Assembly: GCA_947483555.1 (NCBI GenBank)
Contig: CANKMW010000017.1
Location: 1 to 64,000, forward strand
Length of the DNA stretch: 64,000 bases
Source of the DNA: Myxococcales bacterium
GTDB lineage: Bacteria > Myxococcota_A > Polyangia > Haliangiales > Haliangiaceae
Reading direction: 5' to 3'
A program made the position numbers and the translations under genes. Below, piece by piece: positions 55,970-64,000 of this stretch (position 1 is the stretch's first letter; the number at the start of each line of letters is the position of its first letter). Under the pieces are notes generated by a model. That model was given only the letters and a program-made list of their open reading frames with translations. It made no database searches and was not told the origin of the DNA.

Positions 55970-57967
55970 GTGAAGACCGTCTGTATCGGTGGCGGGCCGG
56001 CCGGCCTGTATCTCGGCATCCTGCTCAAGCTGGCGCAGCCGCGCCACCAGGTCACGGTGTTCGAGCGCAACCGGCCCGACGACACCTTCGGGTTCGGCGT
56101 CGTGTTCTCCGACGCCACGCTCGGCAACCTCGCCGACGCGGATCCGGTCACCCACGAGGCGATCACGGCCCGGTTCGCGCGCTGGGACGACATCGAGACC
56201 CACGTCCGCGGTCACGTCTTCACGTCGACCGGGCATGGATTCTGTGGCCTCGAGCGCAAGCAACTGCTCTTGATCCTGCAGCAGCGGGCCACGGAGCTCG
56301 GCGTCGAGGTTCACTTCGAGCACCCGATCGCCACGCTCGACGAGGTCGGCGGCGCCGATCTGATCGTGGCCTGCGACGGCGTCGCCAGCTGGGTGCGCGA
56401 CGCGCGGGCCGATCAGTTCGGACCGCAGGTCGACCTGCGTTCCAACAAGTTCGTGTGGCTGGGCACGACGGTGCCGTTCACCGCGTTCACCTTCATCTTC
56501 AAGGAGACCGCCGTCGGCCTGTTCCGGGTCCACGCCTACCGCTACGCCGACACCGGATCGACCTTCATCGTCGAGTGCACGCCGGCGACCTGGCAGGCGG
56601 CCGGCCTCGATCGCGCCGACGAGGACGGCACCATCGCCATCCTCGAGGACGTCTTCGCGGCCGAGCTGCGCGGCCACCCGCTGATCAAGAACCGCTCGAT
56701 CTGGCGCAACTTCCCCACCGTGCGCAACCGCAGCTGGCGGGCGGGCAACGTGGTGCTGGTCGGAGACGCGGCCCACACCGCGCACTTCTCGATCGGGTCG
56801 GGCACCAAGCTGGCGATGGAGGATGCGATCGCGTTGCGCGACGCGGTGGTCGCCGAGGCCGATGTCGAGACCGCGCTCGCCGCCTACGAGATGCGACGGC
56901 GGCCCGAGGTCGAGGCGCTGCAAGCCGCCGCGCAGGCCAGCCTCGAGTGGTTCGAGGGCGCCGAGCGATACCTCGAGATGCCGCCGGCGCAGTTCGGCTA
57001 CAGCCTCATGACGCGCAGCTTGCGGGTCAGCCACGCCAGCATGTTGCGGCGCGATCCGGCGCTGGCGCGGGCGGTCGAGCGCGTGCTGGCCGAGGGCGCG
57101 CGGCTCGAGCTCGGGGTCGACGAAGCCGCACCGCCGCCGATGTTCACGCCGGTGGAGCTGGCCGGGCTACGCCTGATCAATCGGGTGGCGCTCGCACCAT
57201 GGCCGGTCGCGGCCGCCCACCGCGGCGTGATCGGCGACGCGCACCTGGTGTTCCTCGGCGCTCGCGCCGCCGGCGGCGCCGGCCTCCTGCTCACCGAACC
57301 GGTGGCGGCGTCCGGCGCCGGCACCCAGCCCGCCATCGGCAGCGACGAACAGGCCGTGGCCTGGCGGCGGGTGGTCGAGTTCATCCACGAGACGTCGCCG
57401 GCCAAGCTCGGCCTGACGCTGGCCCTGGCGGCCCCGGCGGCGATGGCCGACGCCGCCCGGCGCGCCGCGTTTGCCGGCTTCGACCTCCTGCTGCTCGACG
57501 GTGCTGACGGTGAGGCTGGGGCCGGGGCGGGCGCCGCGGTGATCGATGCCGCGCTGGCGGCGGTGCGGTCGGCGTGGCCGTCGGAGCGAGTGCTCGGGGT
57601 CCGCGTGCGTCGCGGCGCCGATGCCGCCGCGATGGTGGTCCAGGCGTCGGCGTGGCGGGCGCTGGGCGCGTCGGTGATCACGGTCGCCCCCGGCACGACG
57701 CGCGGCGGCGGCGCGCGTCTCGACGCCGCTCCGCTCGCCGACCGGCTCCGTAACGAGCTGGCGCTGGCCGTCATCCTCGAGGACGCGACCGCGACCCCGG
57801 CCGACGTCGACGCGGTGATCGCCGCCGGCCGGTGCGACGCGGTGGCGCTGGGCCGTGCCCTGGTCGCCGACCCCGCCTTCGTCGAGCGCGCCGCCGAGGC
57901 CGCCGGCTGGCGCACCGCCGCCGCCGACCCCGCGGTGGCGGCGATGGCGACGATGACGGACGGCTGA
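55970..57967 (+). CDS. Salicylyl/anthraniloyl-CoA monooxygenase-like flavoprotein with shortened OYE domain
   Basis: The product has 665 residues. Residues 1-385 form an FAD monooxygenase: CIGGGPAGLYLGILLKL, GFGVVFSDATLGNL and VVLVGDAAHTAHFSIGSGTKLAMEDA. This block is characteristic of salicylyl-CoA 5-hydroxylase and 2-aminobenzoyl-CoA monooxygenase/reductase. Residues 395-660 begin like an Old Yellow Enzyme barrel (MFTPVELAGLRLINRVALAPW) and end like one (CDAVALGRALVADPAF). The middle is about 100 residues short, and the usual HxxH...Y substrate and FMN motifs (HGAHGYL) are not found. The reductase half is probably inactive. No other aromatic-CoA gene is nearby. It is coupled to the methyltransferase gene (TGATG). 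Confidence 0.9.
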   Translation: MKTVCIGGGPAGLYLGILLKLAQPRHQVTVFERNRPDDTFGFGVVFSDATLGNLADADPVTHEAITARFARWDDIETHVRGHVFTSTGHGFCGLERKQLLLILQQRATELGVEVHFEHPIATLDEVGGADLIVACDGVASWVRDARADQFGPQVDLRSNKFVWLGTTVPFTAFTFIFKETAVGLFRVHAYRYADTGSTFIVECTPATWQAAGLDRADEDGTIAILEDVFAAELRGHPLIKNRSIWRNFPTVRNRSWRAGNVVLVGDAAHTAHFSIGSGTKLAMEDAIALRDAVVAEADVETALAAYEMRRRPEVEALQAAAQASLEWFEGAERYLEMPPAQFGYSLMTRSLRVSHASMLRRDPALARAVERVLAEGARLELGVDEAAPPPMFTPVELAGLRLINRVALAPWPVAAAHRGVIGDAHLVFLGARAAGGAGLLLTEPVAASGAGTQPAIGSDEQAVAWRRVVEFIHETSPAKLGLTLALAAPAAMADAARRAAFAGFDLLLLDGADGEAGAGAGAAVIDAALAAVRSAWPSERVLGVRVRRGADAAAMVVQASAWRALGASVITVAPGTTRGGGARLDAAPLADRLRNELALAVILEDATATPADVDAVIAAGRCDAVALGRALVADPAFVERAAEAAGWRTAAADPAVAAMATMTDG

Positions 57968-59229
57968 TGGCTGACCGGCCGCCGGGCACGCCCCGCCTGC
58001 GGCTGACGCCGCGGCGCTACCAGCTCGACAAGCACGGCGTCGCGCTGGTCGCCGCCGGCCGGCCGTGGATCTTCCGCGGTCACGTGTCGTCGGCGGCGAC
58101 CAGCCTCGCTGACGGACAGTGGCTGACGCTCTACGACGGCAGTAATCGGGTCGTCGGCCACGGCGTCTACGCCGCCGAGGGCGCGATCGCCATCCGGGTG
58201 ATGGGGCGCGGCGCCGAACGGCCACGGGGCCCGAGCTTCGCCGCTCGCATCGACGCCGCGGTCGCGCGCCGCGCGCCGCTGCGCGCCGACACCGACGGTT
58301 TCCGCGCCGTGCACGGCGAGAGCGACGGGCTGCCCGCCGTCACCGCCGATGTCTACGGCGAGGTCGTGGTCGTGCAGGCCTACGCCGCCGGCGTCGACGG
58401 CCTGGCGCGCCTGGTCGCCCGTCGCGTCGCCGCCGCGGTCGGCGCCGGAACGATCGTGCTGCGCGCCGGCCACCGCCGGTTCGGGCCCCAGCTCGAGCGC
58501 CAGGTCGGGCCCCAGGTCGGGCCCCAGGTCGAGCGCGCGACAGCGTCCGACGCCAGCCGGCGCGCGCCCCGGGTGCTGCGCGGAACGGCGGTCGAGACCT
58601 CGCCGTTTCGCGAGGGACCGCTGACCCTGATCGCGCGTCCGATGGCCGGACAGAAGGGTGGCGGCTTCCTCGATCTGCGCGGGCTCCGGCGCTGGGTCGC
58701 GGCGGCGCCGCTGGCCGGCGCGCGGGTGCTCAACCTGTTCGCCTACACCGGCACGCTCGGCCTGGCCGCCGAGCATGCGGGTGCGGCCCGCATCGTCCAG
58801 GTCGATCGCGCCGCCGACGCGCTGGCCCTTGCCGCCCGCCACCACGTCCGCGATGGGGCGCGCCACGAATTGATCACCGCCGACGTGTTCGAGTGGTTGC
58901 CGCGTGCGCCGGGCGAGTACGAGCTGGTCATCGTCGATCCGCCGAGCATGACGTCGCGGATGGAGCAGGTGCCGGGCGTGCTCGCCACCTACCGCCGTCT
59001 GCACGCCGCCGCCGCCGCGCGGGTGGCCCCGGGCGGACGGCTGGTGCTGTGCTGCTGCACCTCGCGCGTGGCGCGGACGGCGTTTCGCGCCGTGGTGGCG
59101 GTGTTGCCGTCGCCGGCCGGTGGCCGATGGCAGGTCGACGCCGACCTGGCGCCGGAGCTGGATCATCCGGTCGGGTTCGCCGAGGCCGACTACCTCAAGG
59201 TGATGATCGTGCGCCACGTCGTCGGCTAG
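57967..59229 (+). CDS. RlmI-like class I rRNA methyltransferase
   Basis: The product has 420 residues. An N-terminal PUA-like domain (about 10-80; LDKHGVALVAAGRPWIFRGHV) is followed by the RlmI-type linker domain (DGFRAVHGESDGLPAVTADVYG) and a Rossmann methyltransferase (GARVLNLFAYTGTLGLAA, IVQVDRAADAL, IVDPPSMTSR, VLCCCTSRV). RlmI makes m5C1962 in 23S rRNA; the CCCTS block sits where the catalytic cysteine region is expected. The usual FLDQR is FLDLR. A 12-bp tandem repeat at about 58496-58532 inserts GPQVGPQV into a family-variable loop. Its ATG overlaps the previous stop. Confidence 0.88.
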   Translation: MADRPPGTPRLRLTPRRYQLDKHGVALVAAGRPWIFRGHVSSAATSLADGQWLTLYDGSNRVVGHGVYAAEGAIAIRVMGRGAERPRGPSFAARIDAAVARRAPLRADTDGFRAVHGESDGLPAVTADVYGEVVVVQAYAAGVDGLARLVARRVAAAVGAGTIVLRAGHRRFGPQLERQVGPQVGPQVERATASDASRRAPRVLRGTAVETSPFREGPLTLIARPMAGQKGGGFLDLRGLRRWVAAAPLAGARVLNLFAYTGTLGLAAEHAGAARIVQVDRAADALALAARHHVRDGARHELITADVFEWLPRAPGEYELVIVDPPSMTSRMEQVPGVLATYRRLHAAAAARVAPGGRLVLCCCTSRVARTAFRAVVAVLPSPAGGRWQVDADLAPELDHPVGFAEADYLKVMIVRHVVG

Positions 59230-59309
59230 GCCCCGGGCGCCACCGCGGTCGCTGGCCCGCGCCACCTGAGCTTGCGCCCCATCGTCGCCTGGCCGAACCT
59301 CGGTGACGC

Positions 59310-60302
59310 GTGCCCGAGTTGCCTGACATCACGGTCTACGTCGAACGGCTGGCGGCGTACTGCGTCGGACGTCCGCTGCGTGGGCTGCGCATCGCCAGCC
59401 CGTTTCTGCTCCGCTCGGTCGAGCCGCCGCCGGCGGCGCTGGTCGGTCGTGGCGTCATCGGCGCCAGCCGCATCGGCAAGCGGCTGGTGCTGTCGTTCGA
59501 CGGCGACCTCCACGCCGTGATCCACTTGATGATCGCCGGCCGGCTGCGCTGGAAGCCGACCGGCGCGGCGGTGGCCGGGAAGTGGGGCCTGGCCGGGTTC
59601 GATTTCGACCACGGCACGCTGATGTTCACCGAGGCCAGCCCGAAGAAGCGGGCCTCGCTGACGGTGATCAGCGGCGCGGCGGCGCTGGCCGAGATCGATC
59701 GCGGCGGCCTCGATCTCCTGGTCGCGTCGACCGCCGCGGTCGCCGCCGCCTTGCGGGCCGAGAACCACACCATCAAGCGCGCGCTCACCGATCCGACCGT
59801 GATCGACGGCGTCGGCAACGGCTACTCCGACGAGATCCTGCACGCGGCGCAGATGTCGCCGTTCCGCCAGACCAAGGACCTCGCTGACGCCGAGATCGCG
59901 GTCCTCCACGAGACGGCGCGCGCCTGCCTGGCGAGCTGGATCGCGCGCCTGCGCGCCGAGGTCGGCCTCGGGTTCCCCGATCAGGTCACCGCGTTCCGTC
60001 CCGAGATGGCGGTCCACGGCAAGTACGGCCAGCCGTGCCCGCGTTGCGGCGCGCCGGTGCAGCGCATCGTCTACGCCGACAACGAGGCCAACTACTGCGC
60101 ACCATGTCAGACCGGCGGCAAGCTGCTCGCCGATCGCGGCCTCTCGCGCCTGCTCAAGGCCGACTGGCCACGCACCCTGGCCGAGCTCGAAGACCGCAAG
60201 TGCAGGGCACGACAGGACAATCCGGCCGCCGCGCCCGCGACCGCGGCGGCGCCCGACACCGCCCGCCGGTCACGCTCCGGTAAGAAACCTCGCCGCCGGT
60301 AA
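59310..60302 (+). CDS. Fpg/Nei-family DNA glycosylase
   Basis: The product has 330 residues. After Met removal the N-terminus is PELPD, with catalytic Pro and Glu3. K in RIGKRLVL and M in HLMIAGRLRW match Fpg DNA-contact residues. The H2TH region is conserved (IKRALTDPTVIDGVGNGYSDEILHAAQMSPF). A zinc finger follows with C243, C246, C263 and C266. Such enzymes excise oxidised bases and cut the AP site. The protein is about 50 residues longer than typical because of a basic Ala/Arg/Lys tail. The GTG start is needed to place Pro at position 2. The Fpg versus Nei choice is not clear, so no symbol. Confidence 0.93.
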   Translation: MPELPDITVYVERLAAYCVGRPLRGLRIASPFLLRSVEPPPAALVGRGVIGASRIGKRLVLSFDGDLHAVIHLMIAGRLRWKPTGAAVAGKWGLAGFDFDHGTLMFTEASPKKRASLTVISGAAALAEIDRGGLDLLVASTAAVAAALRAENHTIKRALTDPTVIDGVGNGYSDEILHAAQMSPFRQTKDLADAEIAVLHETARACLASWIARLRAEVGLGFPDQVTAFRPEMAVHGKYGQPCPRCGAPVQRIVYADNEANYCAPCQTGGKLLADRGLSRLLKADWPRTLAELEDRKCRARQDNPAAAPATAAAPDTARRSRSGKKPRRR

Positions 60303-60398
60303 ACCCGCGGCCGGCCTGGTGCGTCTTTCGGTCCACGATGCACGCGCCGCGGGTCCCCGTCCGGGCTGGCGGGGGAGGCGTGCGCGGGAGAACCATAC

Positions 60399-62678
60399 AT
60401 GCGCAAGCTTCTCGCCAAGTTCCTCTTCGCGTCCGCCCTGGCCACCACCGCTGCGGCCTGTGGACACACTCCGCCCGCCAAGACCTTCGTCAAGGTCGAT
60501 CAAGTCTCGCTGGGCAAGGTCGTCGTCTACCGCAACGGGGTCGCGTTCTACGAGCGCCGCGCCACGGTCCACGGCGGCAAGCTCACGGTCAGCGTGCCGC
60601 GCGACCGGGTCGACGACTTCCTGAAGTCGTTGACCGTGGTCGATGCCAAGACCCAGCAGCCGCTTCCGGTCAGCTTTCCACGCCAGCAATCGGACTCGGG
60701 CGCGTTCCTCGACATGACGCTCGACGTGCCCATGGCCAAGAACCCCGGCGAGACCGCCGACGTGTTGCTCACCTACGTGACCGAGGCGCCGGTGTGGAAG
60801 CCGTCGTATCGCATCGCGGTCGGCACCAACGGCAAGGTGATGATCGAGGGCTGGGCCATCGTCGACAACACCTCGGGCGAGGACTGGAAGGACGTCACGG
60901 TCGGCGTCGGCTCCAGCTCGGCCTTGTCGTTCCGCTACGACCTGTGGAGCGTGCGCACCGTCCAGCGCGAGACCTTGCAGGCCGACGAGCAGTTCGCGAT
61001 CGCGCCGCCCACCGCGGTGTCGCCCTACGGTGGGCCGGCCGGCGGTCAGGCCCCGACCATGGTCGCCGAGCTCGGCGACGAGGAGATCCGCCGCCCGCCC
61101 GGTCACCCCGACAACCTCGACGAGACCAAGGTGCCCGAGGCGGTCGACCAGGCGACGCTCGAGGACGAGCTGGTGGCGCTCGGCACCGCCGATATCTCCG
61201 GGGACGACGGGGCGTCGCCAGGGGCGAGCTACGGCGGCCGGGGCAGCGGCTCCGGACGTGGCCGGCCCACCGCGGTGACGGCCGACAAGCCGCGCTCGCC
61301 GCCCCGGGTCGCCAAGGCCGACCCCCGGCGCGACGCCGAGAAGGCGGCCAAGGACTACCGCCGCTCGAAGGTCGGCGACGGTGACCGCAAGATCGGCGCC
61401 ATCGCGCCGCAGATCATCAAGAACAAGCAGAACGTCGTCATCGAGGGCTACGGCGACGCCGCCGAGCCCGGCAGCGAGCAGCAGGCACTCGACCGCGCCA
61501 ACATCGTGCGCAACCAGCTCATCGACGCCGGCGTGCCGCCGGCGCAGGTGCGGGTGGTCAACCGCGGCGTGGTGTCCGGACAGCGCGCCGGGGTGCGCAT
61601 GGTCAGCGAGGCGGCGCGTGCCGACGACCACAACGCGGCCGGTGGCAACAAGCCCGACGCCGCCGCGGCGCCGGTCGGCGAGAGCCACTTCCAGTCGGCG
61701 ACGCCGATGACGGTGGCCAAGGGCACCAGCGTCATGGTGTCCATGGTGCGCGCCGAGACCCAGGGTGAGGAGGTCTACCTCTTCGACGCCGAGAGCGAGC
61801 GCGGCAACGACCGCTTCGCGTTCAACGCGGTCCGTCTCAAGAACCCGACCAACTACACGCTCGAGACCGGGCCGGTGACCGTGTACGGCAAGGATCGCTA
61901 CATCGGCGAAGGCCTGACCGAGCCGATCCCGCCGTCCGCGAACGTGGTGGTGCCGTTCGCGCTCGATCGCATGGTGGTGATCGACCGCGACGACGTCGCC
62001 GAGCACCAGGTCTCGAAGCTGGTGACCCTGCAGCGCGGCGTGCTCACCGCCGAGGTCCAGCACATCAAGCGCAAGAAGCTGACCTTCACCAGCCGCCTGC
62101 ACAAGGACACCAAGGTCTACATCCGCCACACCGCGCAGAAGGGCTGGATCACGCTCGAGAGCCCCGACGTCTACGAGCGCATCGGTGACGCTCACCTGTA
62201 CGAGATCCAGCTCAAGGCCGGCGAGAGCAAGACCGTCGTGTTCGCCGAGGCCACGCCGATGACGCGCACGCTCGACCTCGGCTCGCCGACCACGCTCGAC
62301 ATGATGAAGGTGTTCGTGCAGAGCCCGCACCCGACGCCGGAGCTCAAGAAGCAGCTCGAGGCCCTGCTGGTCATCCACCGCGAGGTGGTCGACACCGGCG
62401 ACAAGATCGTCAGCCTTCGCGAGCGCGCGGTCGAATACCGCCAGCGTATGGACGAGCTCCAGGATCAGATCCTGTCGCTCAAGAAGGTCAAGAGCGCGGC
62501 GTCGTTGCAGAAGCACCTGACCGACAAGATGAAGGACATCTCCAGCCGCGTGCAGCAGACCACCATCGACGTCGTCGACAGCCAGGAGAAGCTGATGCTG
62601 GCCAAGGTCCGCTTCCAGGATCAGCTGGCCGAGATGACGTTGCCGGACGTAGCGGCCAACCTGGCCATCAAGCCGTAG
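60399..62678 (+). CDS. DUF4139 lipoprotein with inserted OmpA-like domain
   Basis: The product has 759 residues with a lipoprotein signal (FASALATTAAAC, Cys21). Residues 35-220 are the first half of a DUF4139-type mucoidy/envelope protein (VVVYRNGVAFYERRA, TYVTEAPVWKPSYRIAV). A low-complexity stretch (GGRGSGSGRGR) leads to an insert at about 335-400 that resembles the OmpA peptidoglycan-binding domain (QNVVIEGYGDAAEPG, ALDRANIVRNQLIDAGV). The second DUF4139 half then resumes (about 440-640), followed by a coiled coil (650-740). GGGAGAA lies seven bases before the ATG. A paralogue follows on the same strand. Confidence 0.85.
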   Translation: MRKLLAKFLFASALATTAAACGHTPPAKTFVKVDQVSLGKVVVYRNGVAFYERRATVHGGKLTVSVPRDRVDDFLKSLTVVDAKTQQPLPVSFPRQQSDSGAFLDMTLDVPMAKNPGETADVLLTYVTEAPVWKPSYRIAVGTNGKVMIEGWAIVDNTSGEDWKDVTVGVGSSSALSFRYDLWSVRTVQRETLQADEQFAIAPPTAVSPYGGPAGGQAPTMVAELGDEEIRRPPGHPDNLDETKVPEAVDQATLEDELVALGTADISGDDGASPGASYGGRGSGSGRGRPTAVTADKPRSPPRVAKADPRRDAEKAAKDYRRSKVGDGDRKIGAIAPQIIKNKQNVVIEGYGDAAEPGSEQQALDRANIVRNQLIDAGVPPAQVRVVNRGVVSGQRAGVRMVSEAARADDHNAAGGNKPDAAAAPVGESHFQSATPMTVAKGTSVMVSMVRAETQGEEVYLFDAESERGNDRFAFNAVRLKNPTNYTLETGPVTVYGKDRYIGEGLTEPIPPSANVVVPFALDRMVVIDRDDVAEHQVSKLVTLQRGVLTAEVQHIKRKKLTFTSRLHKDTKVYIRHTAQKGWITLESPDVYERIGDAHLYEIQLKAGESKTVVFAEATPMTRTLDLGSPTTLDMMKVFVQSPHPTPELKKQLEALLVIHREVVDTGDKIVSLRERAVEYRQRMDELQDQILSLKKVKSAASLQKHLTDKMKDISSRVQQTTIDVVDSQEKLMLAKVRFQDQLAEMTLPDVAANLAIKP

Positions 62679-62685
62679 CTGGTGG

Positions 62686-62705
62686 TGCGACACCCCTGTC
62701 GCGCG
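62686..62705 (+). terminator. Hairpin between the two DUF4139 genes
   Basis: GCGACA-CCCC-TGTCGC forms a perfect 6-bp stem, extended by a G-T and a G-C pair to eight. It starts eight bases after the stop of the first gene. No U run follows, so it may be a pause site, an mRNA-stabilising hairpin or a weak terminator. A competing 7-bp pair (GTGCGAC with GTCGCAC at 62706-62712) overlaps it. Confidence 0.35.
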
Positions 62706-62790
62706 TCGCACGCGGCGCGTGATCGGGGGTGAGCCGAGGGGCTGGACCGGTCGCCGACGCGGTGCGTGAGGGCCAGGCAGGAGGCCCGTC

Positions 62791-64000
62791 ATGCAGAGAA
62801 TCTTCGCCGCGGTGCTGGCGACGTCGATCGTCACCGGTTGTGGTCCGGCAGCGCTCGGGAGTCACATCAAGGTCGGCGACGTCGCGCTGGGCAAGGTGGT
62901 CGTCTATCGCAACGGGGTCGCGTTCTACGAGCGCCGCGCCCACGTCCGCGGCGGCAAGCTGACCGTCAGCGTGCCGCGCGACCGGGTCGACGACTTCCTC
63001 AAGTCGCTGACCGTGGTCGACGCCCGAACCCAGACCCCGCTGCCGGTCTCGTTCCCGCGCACCCAGAGCGAGCACGGCGCCTACATCGACATGACCCTCG
63101 AGGTGCCGGCGCTCGACGGCGGGGTTGCCGACGTGCTGCTCACCTACGTCACCGAGTCGAGCGCATGGAAGCCGAGTTACCGGCTGGTGGTGGGCAGCGG
63201 TGGCAAGGTGATGCTCGAGGGCTGGGCGGTGGTCGACAACCTCAGCGGCGAGGACTGGAACCACGTCAAGGTCGGGGTCGGCTCGAGCTCGGCGATGTCG
63301 TTCCGCTACGATCTGTGGAGCGTGCGTACCGTCGAGCGCGAGGCCCTTGCCGCCGACGAGCACTTCGCGATCGCGCCGCCGACCGCGGTGTCGCCATACG
63401 GCGGCAGCGCCGCGCACGATTCCGGTCAGACTCTGGTGACCCTCGATGACGGCGAGATCCGTCGTCCCGATGGCCACCCGGAGGCGATGTCCGGAGTCGG
63501 GGTTTCGGGATCGACCTCGCTCGAGAACCAGTACACGCAGGACGGGATCGACATCCTGGCCGGGCGCGATCAGCCGACCGCGACCACCGGTGTGATTCGC
63601 GGCCGCGTGATCGACAAGGGCAGCGGCGTCGGGCTCGCCGGCGCCACCGTGGTCGCGACGTCGCCGGCGATCCAGGGCACGCAGACCGCGATCACCGACG
63701 AGACCGGCAGCTACGCGCTGGCCAGCCTGCCGCCCGGCGCGTACGTCGTCACCTACTACCACGCCGACACGGTGGTCGAGCGGAAGGGCGTGCAGGTCAA
63801 CGTGAACCGGGCGACCGCGCTGTTCCAGAAACTCGACACCTCAGGCTCGACGGGCGAGCTGGTCGTGATCCAGGACCGGCCACCGATGATCGAGCCGACG
63901 ACGACCGGCCAGGGCATCACGATCGATCACGACTACATCAACAACGTCCCGACGTCGCGTCGCAACCACGAGGCGATCCTGGGCGCCGCGGCGGGCAGCC
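62791..64000 (+). CDS. DUF4139 lipoprotein with inserted carboxypeptidase-regulatory/TonB-plug-like region (partial)
   Basis: This gene is open to the window edge (403 codons seen). AGGAGG lies 7-8 bases before the ATG. A lipoprotein signal (VLATSIVTGC, Cys17) precedes a first DUF4139 half (about 25-228) almost identical to that of the upstream gene. At the point where the first gene has an OmpA-like insert, this one has a TonB-plug-like string (SGSTSLENQYTQDGID, 239-254). A carboxypeptidase-regulatory domain follows (267-350; GVIRGRVIDKGSGVGLAGATV, DETGSYALASLPPGAY), then the start of a plug domain (VPTSRRNHEAILGAAAGS). The order is unlike either parent family. It may be an Oar-like receptor with a DUF4139 head. 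The 3' part is outside the window. Confidence 0.82.
   Translation, partial: MQRIFAAVLATSIVTGCGPAALGSHIKVGDVALGKVVVYRNGVAFYERRAHVRGGKLTVSVPRDRVDDFLKSLTVVDARTQTPLPVSFPRTQSEHGAYIDMTLEVPALDGGVADVLLTYVTESSAWKPSYRLVVGSGGKVMLEGWAVVDNLSGEDWNHVKVGVGSSSAMSFRYDLWSVRTVEREALAADEHFAIAPPTAVSPYGGSAAHDSGQTLVTLDDGEIRRPDGHPEAMSGVGVSGSTSLENQYTQDGIDILAGRDQPTATTGVIRGRVIDKGSGVGLAGATVVATSPAIQGTQTAITDETGSYALASLPPGAYVVTYYHADTVVERKGVQVNVNRATALFQKLDTSGSTGELVVIQDRPPMIEPTTTGQGITIDHDYINNVPTSRRNHEAILGAAAGS

Overview
The window is about 70% GC and reads as chromosome of a Myxococcota (delta-proteobacterial) bacterium of the Polyangia/Haliangiales-Kofleriaceae type. The evidence is four eukaryote-like Ser/Thr kinases plus a PP2C phosphatase in 64 kb, many small secreted lipoproteins, Oar-like TonB receptors with carboxypeptidase-regulatory domains, AgmX/PglI-type C-terminal domains, DUF4215 Cys-rich repeats, c-type haem lipoproteins and almost no horizontally acquired DNA. 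I see no rRNA, tRNA, CRISPR array, prophage or complete insertion sequence. The lineage is an inference from gene content.

Layout. 1-3.7 kb: a truncated GH31 glycosidase-like gene translationally coupled to a membrane-anchored Ser/Thr kinase, then a 400-bp GC-rich repeat array and a DksA-like regulator. 3.9-16 kb: HEAT-repeat protein, APC permease, ClpX (with an in-frame stop codon near its start), an atypical winged-helix response regulator, CorA, PP2C, a DUF3108 lipoprotein, PdxA, Crp/Fnr regulator, CPBP protease and an AgmX-type protein. 16-34 kb: Oar-like TonB receptor, a kinase-ATPase-TPR signalling protein, a secreted transglutaminase-like protein, a large MFS-HEAT-cNMP membrane protein, a secreted PEP/pyruvate-binding-domain protein, an MFS transporter, a protein with two PARP-type zinc fingers and a double zinc-ribbon membrane protein. 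34-39.8 kb: secreted proteins, an ATP-grasp enzyme, aquaporin Z, a lipoprotein-type methyltransferase and an interrupted small lipoprotein gene. 39.8-44.3 kb: a four-gene operon of haem-binding lipoproteins and a Tat-exported DUF1501 protein, closed by a clear intrinsic terminator. 44.6-53.3 kb: two kinase-headed operons of envelope proteins. 53.4-60.3 kb: an FGE-like lipoprotein, a cytochrome c-rhodanese fusion, an outer-membrane protein, a flavin monooxygenase with a shortened OYE domain, an RlmI-like methyltransferase and an Fpg/Nei glycosylase. 60.4-64 kb: two tandem DUF4139 lipoproteins carrying different inserted domains at the same point; the second runs off the window.

How the genes relate. 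Much of the content is envelope-facing: kinases with single membrane spans are co-translated with FecR-like, carboxypeptidase-regulatory, TPR and Cys-rich envelope proteins, which suggests signalling units that report on envelope state. The DUF1501 operon looks like an exported haem/redox module of unknown substrate.

The two most general observations are not genes. First, many genes have a TAnnnT hexamer followed by 6-8 nt directly by the start codon, which implies leaderless transcription on a large scale and helps choose starts. Second, a dispersed GTGTCA-N-CCACC-GC-rich repeat occurs as an array and also supplies the stop codon and last residues of two unrelated genes.
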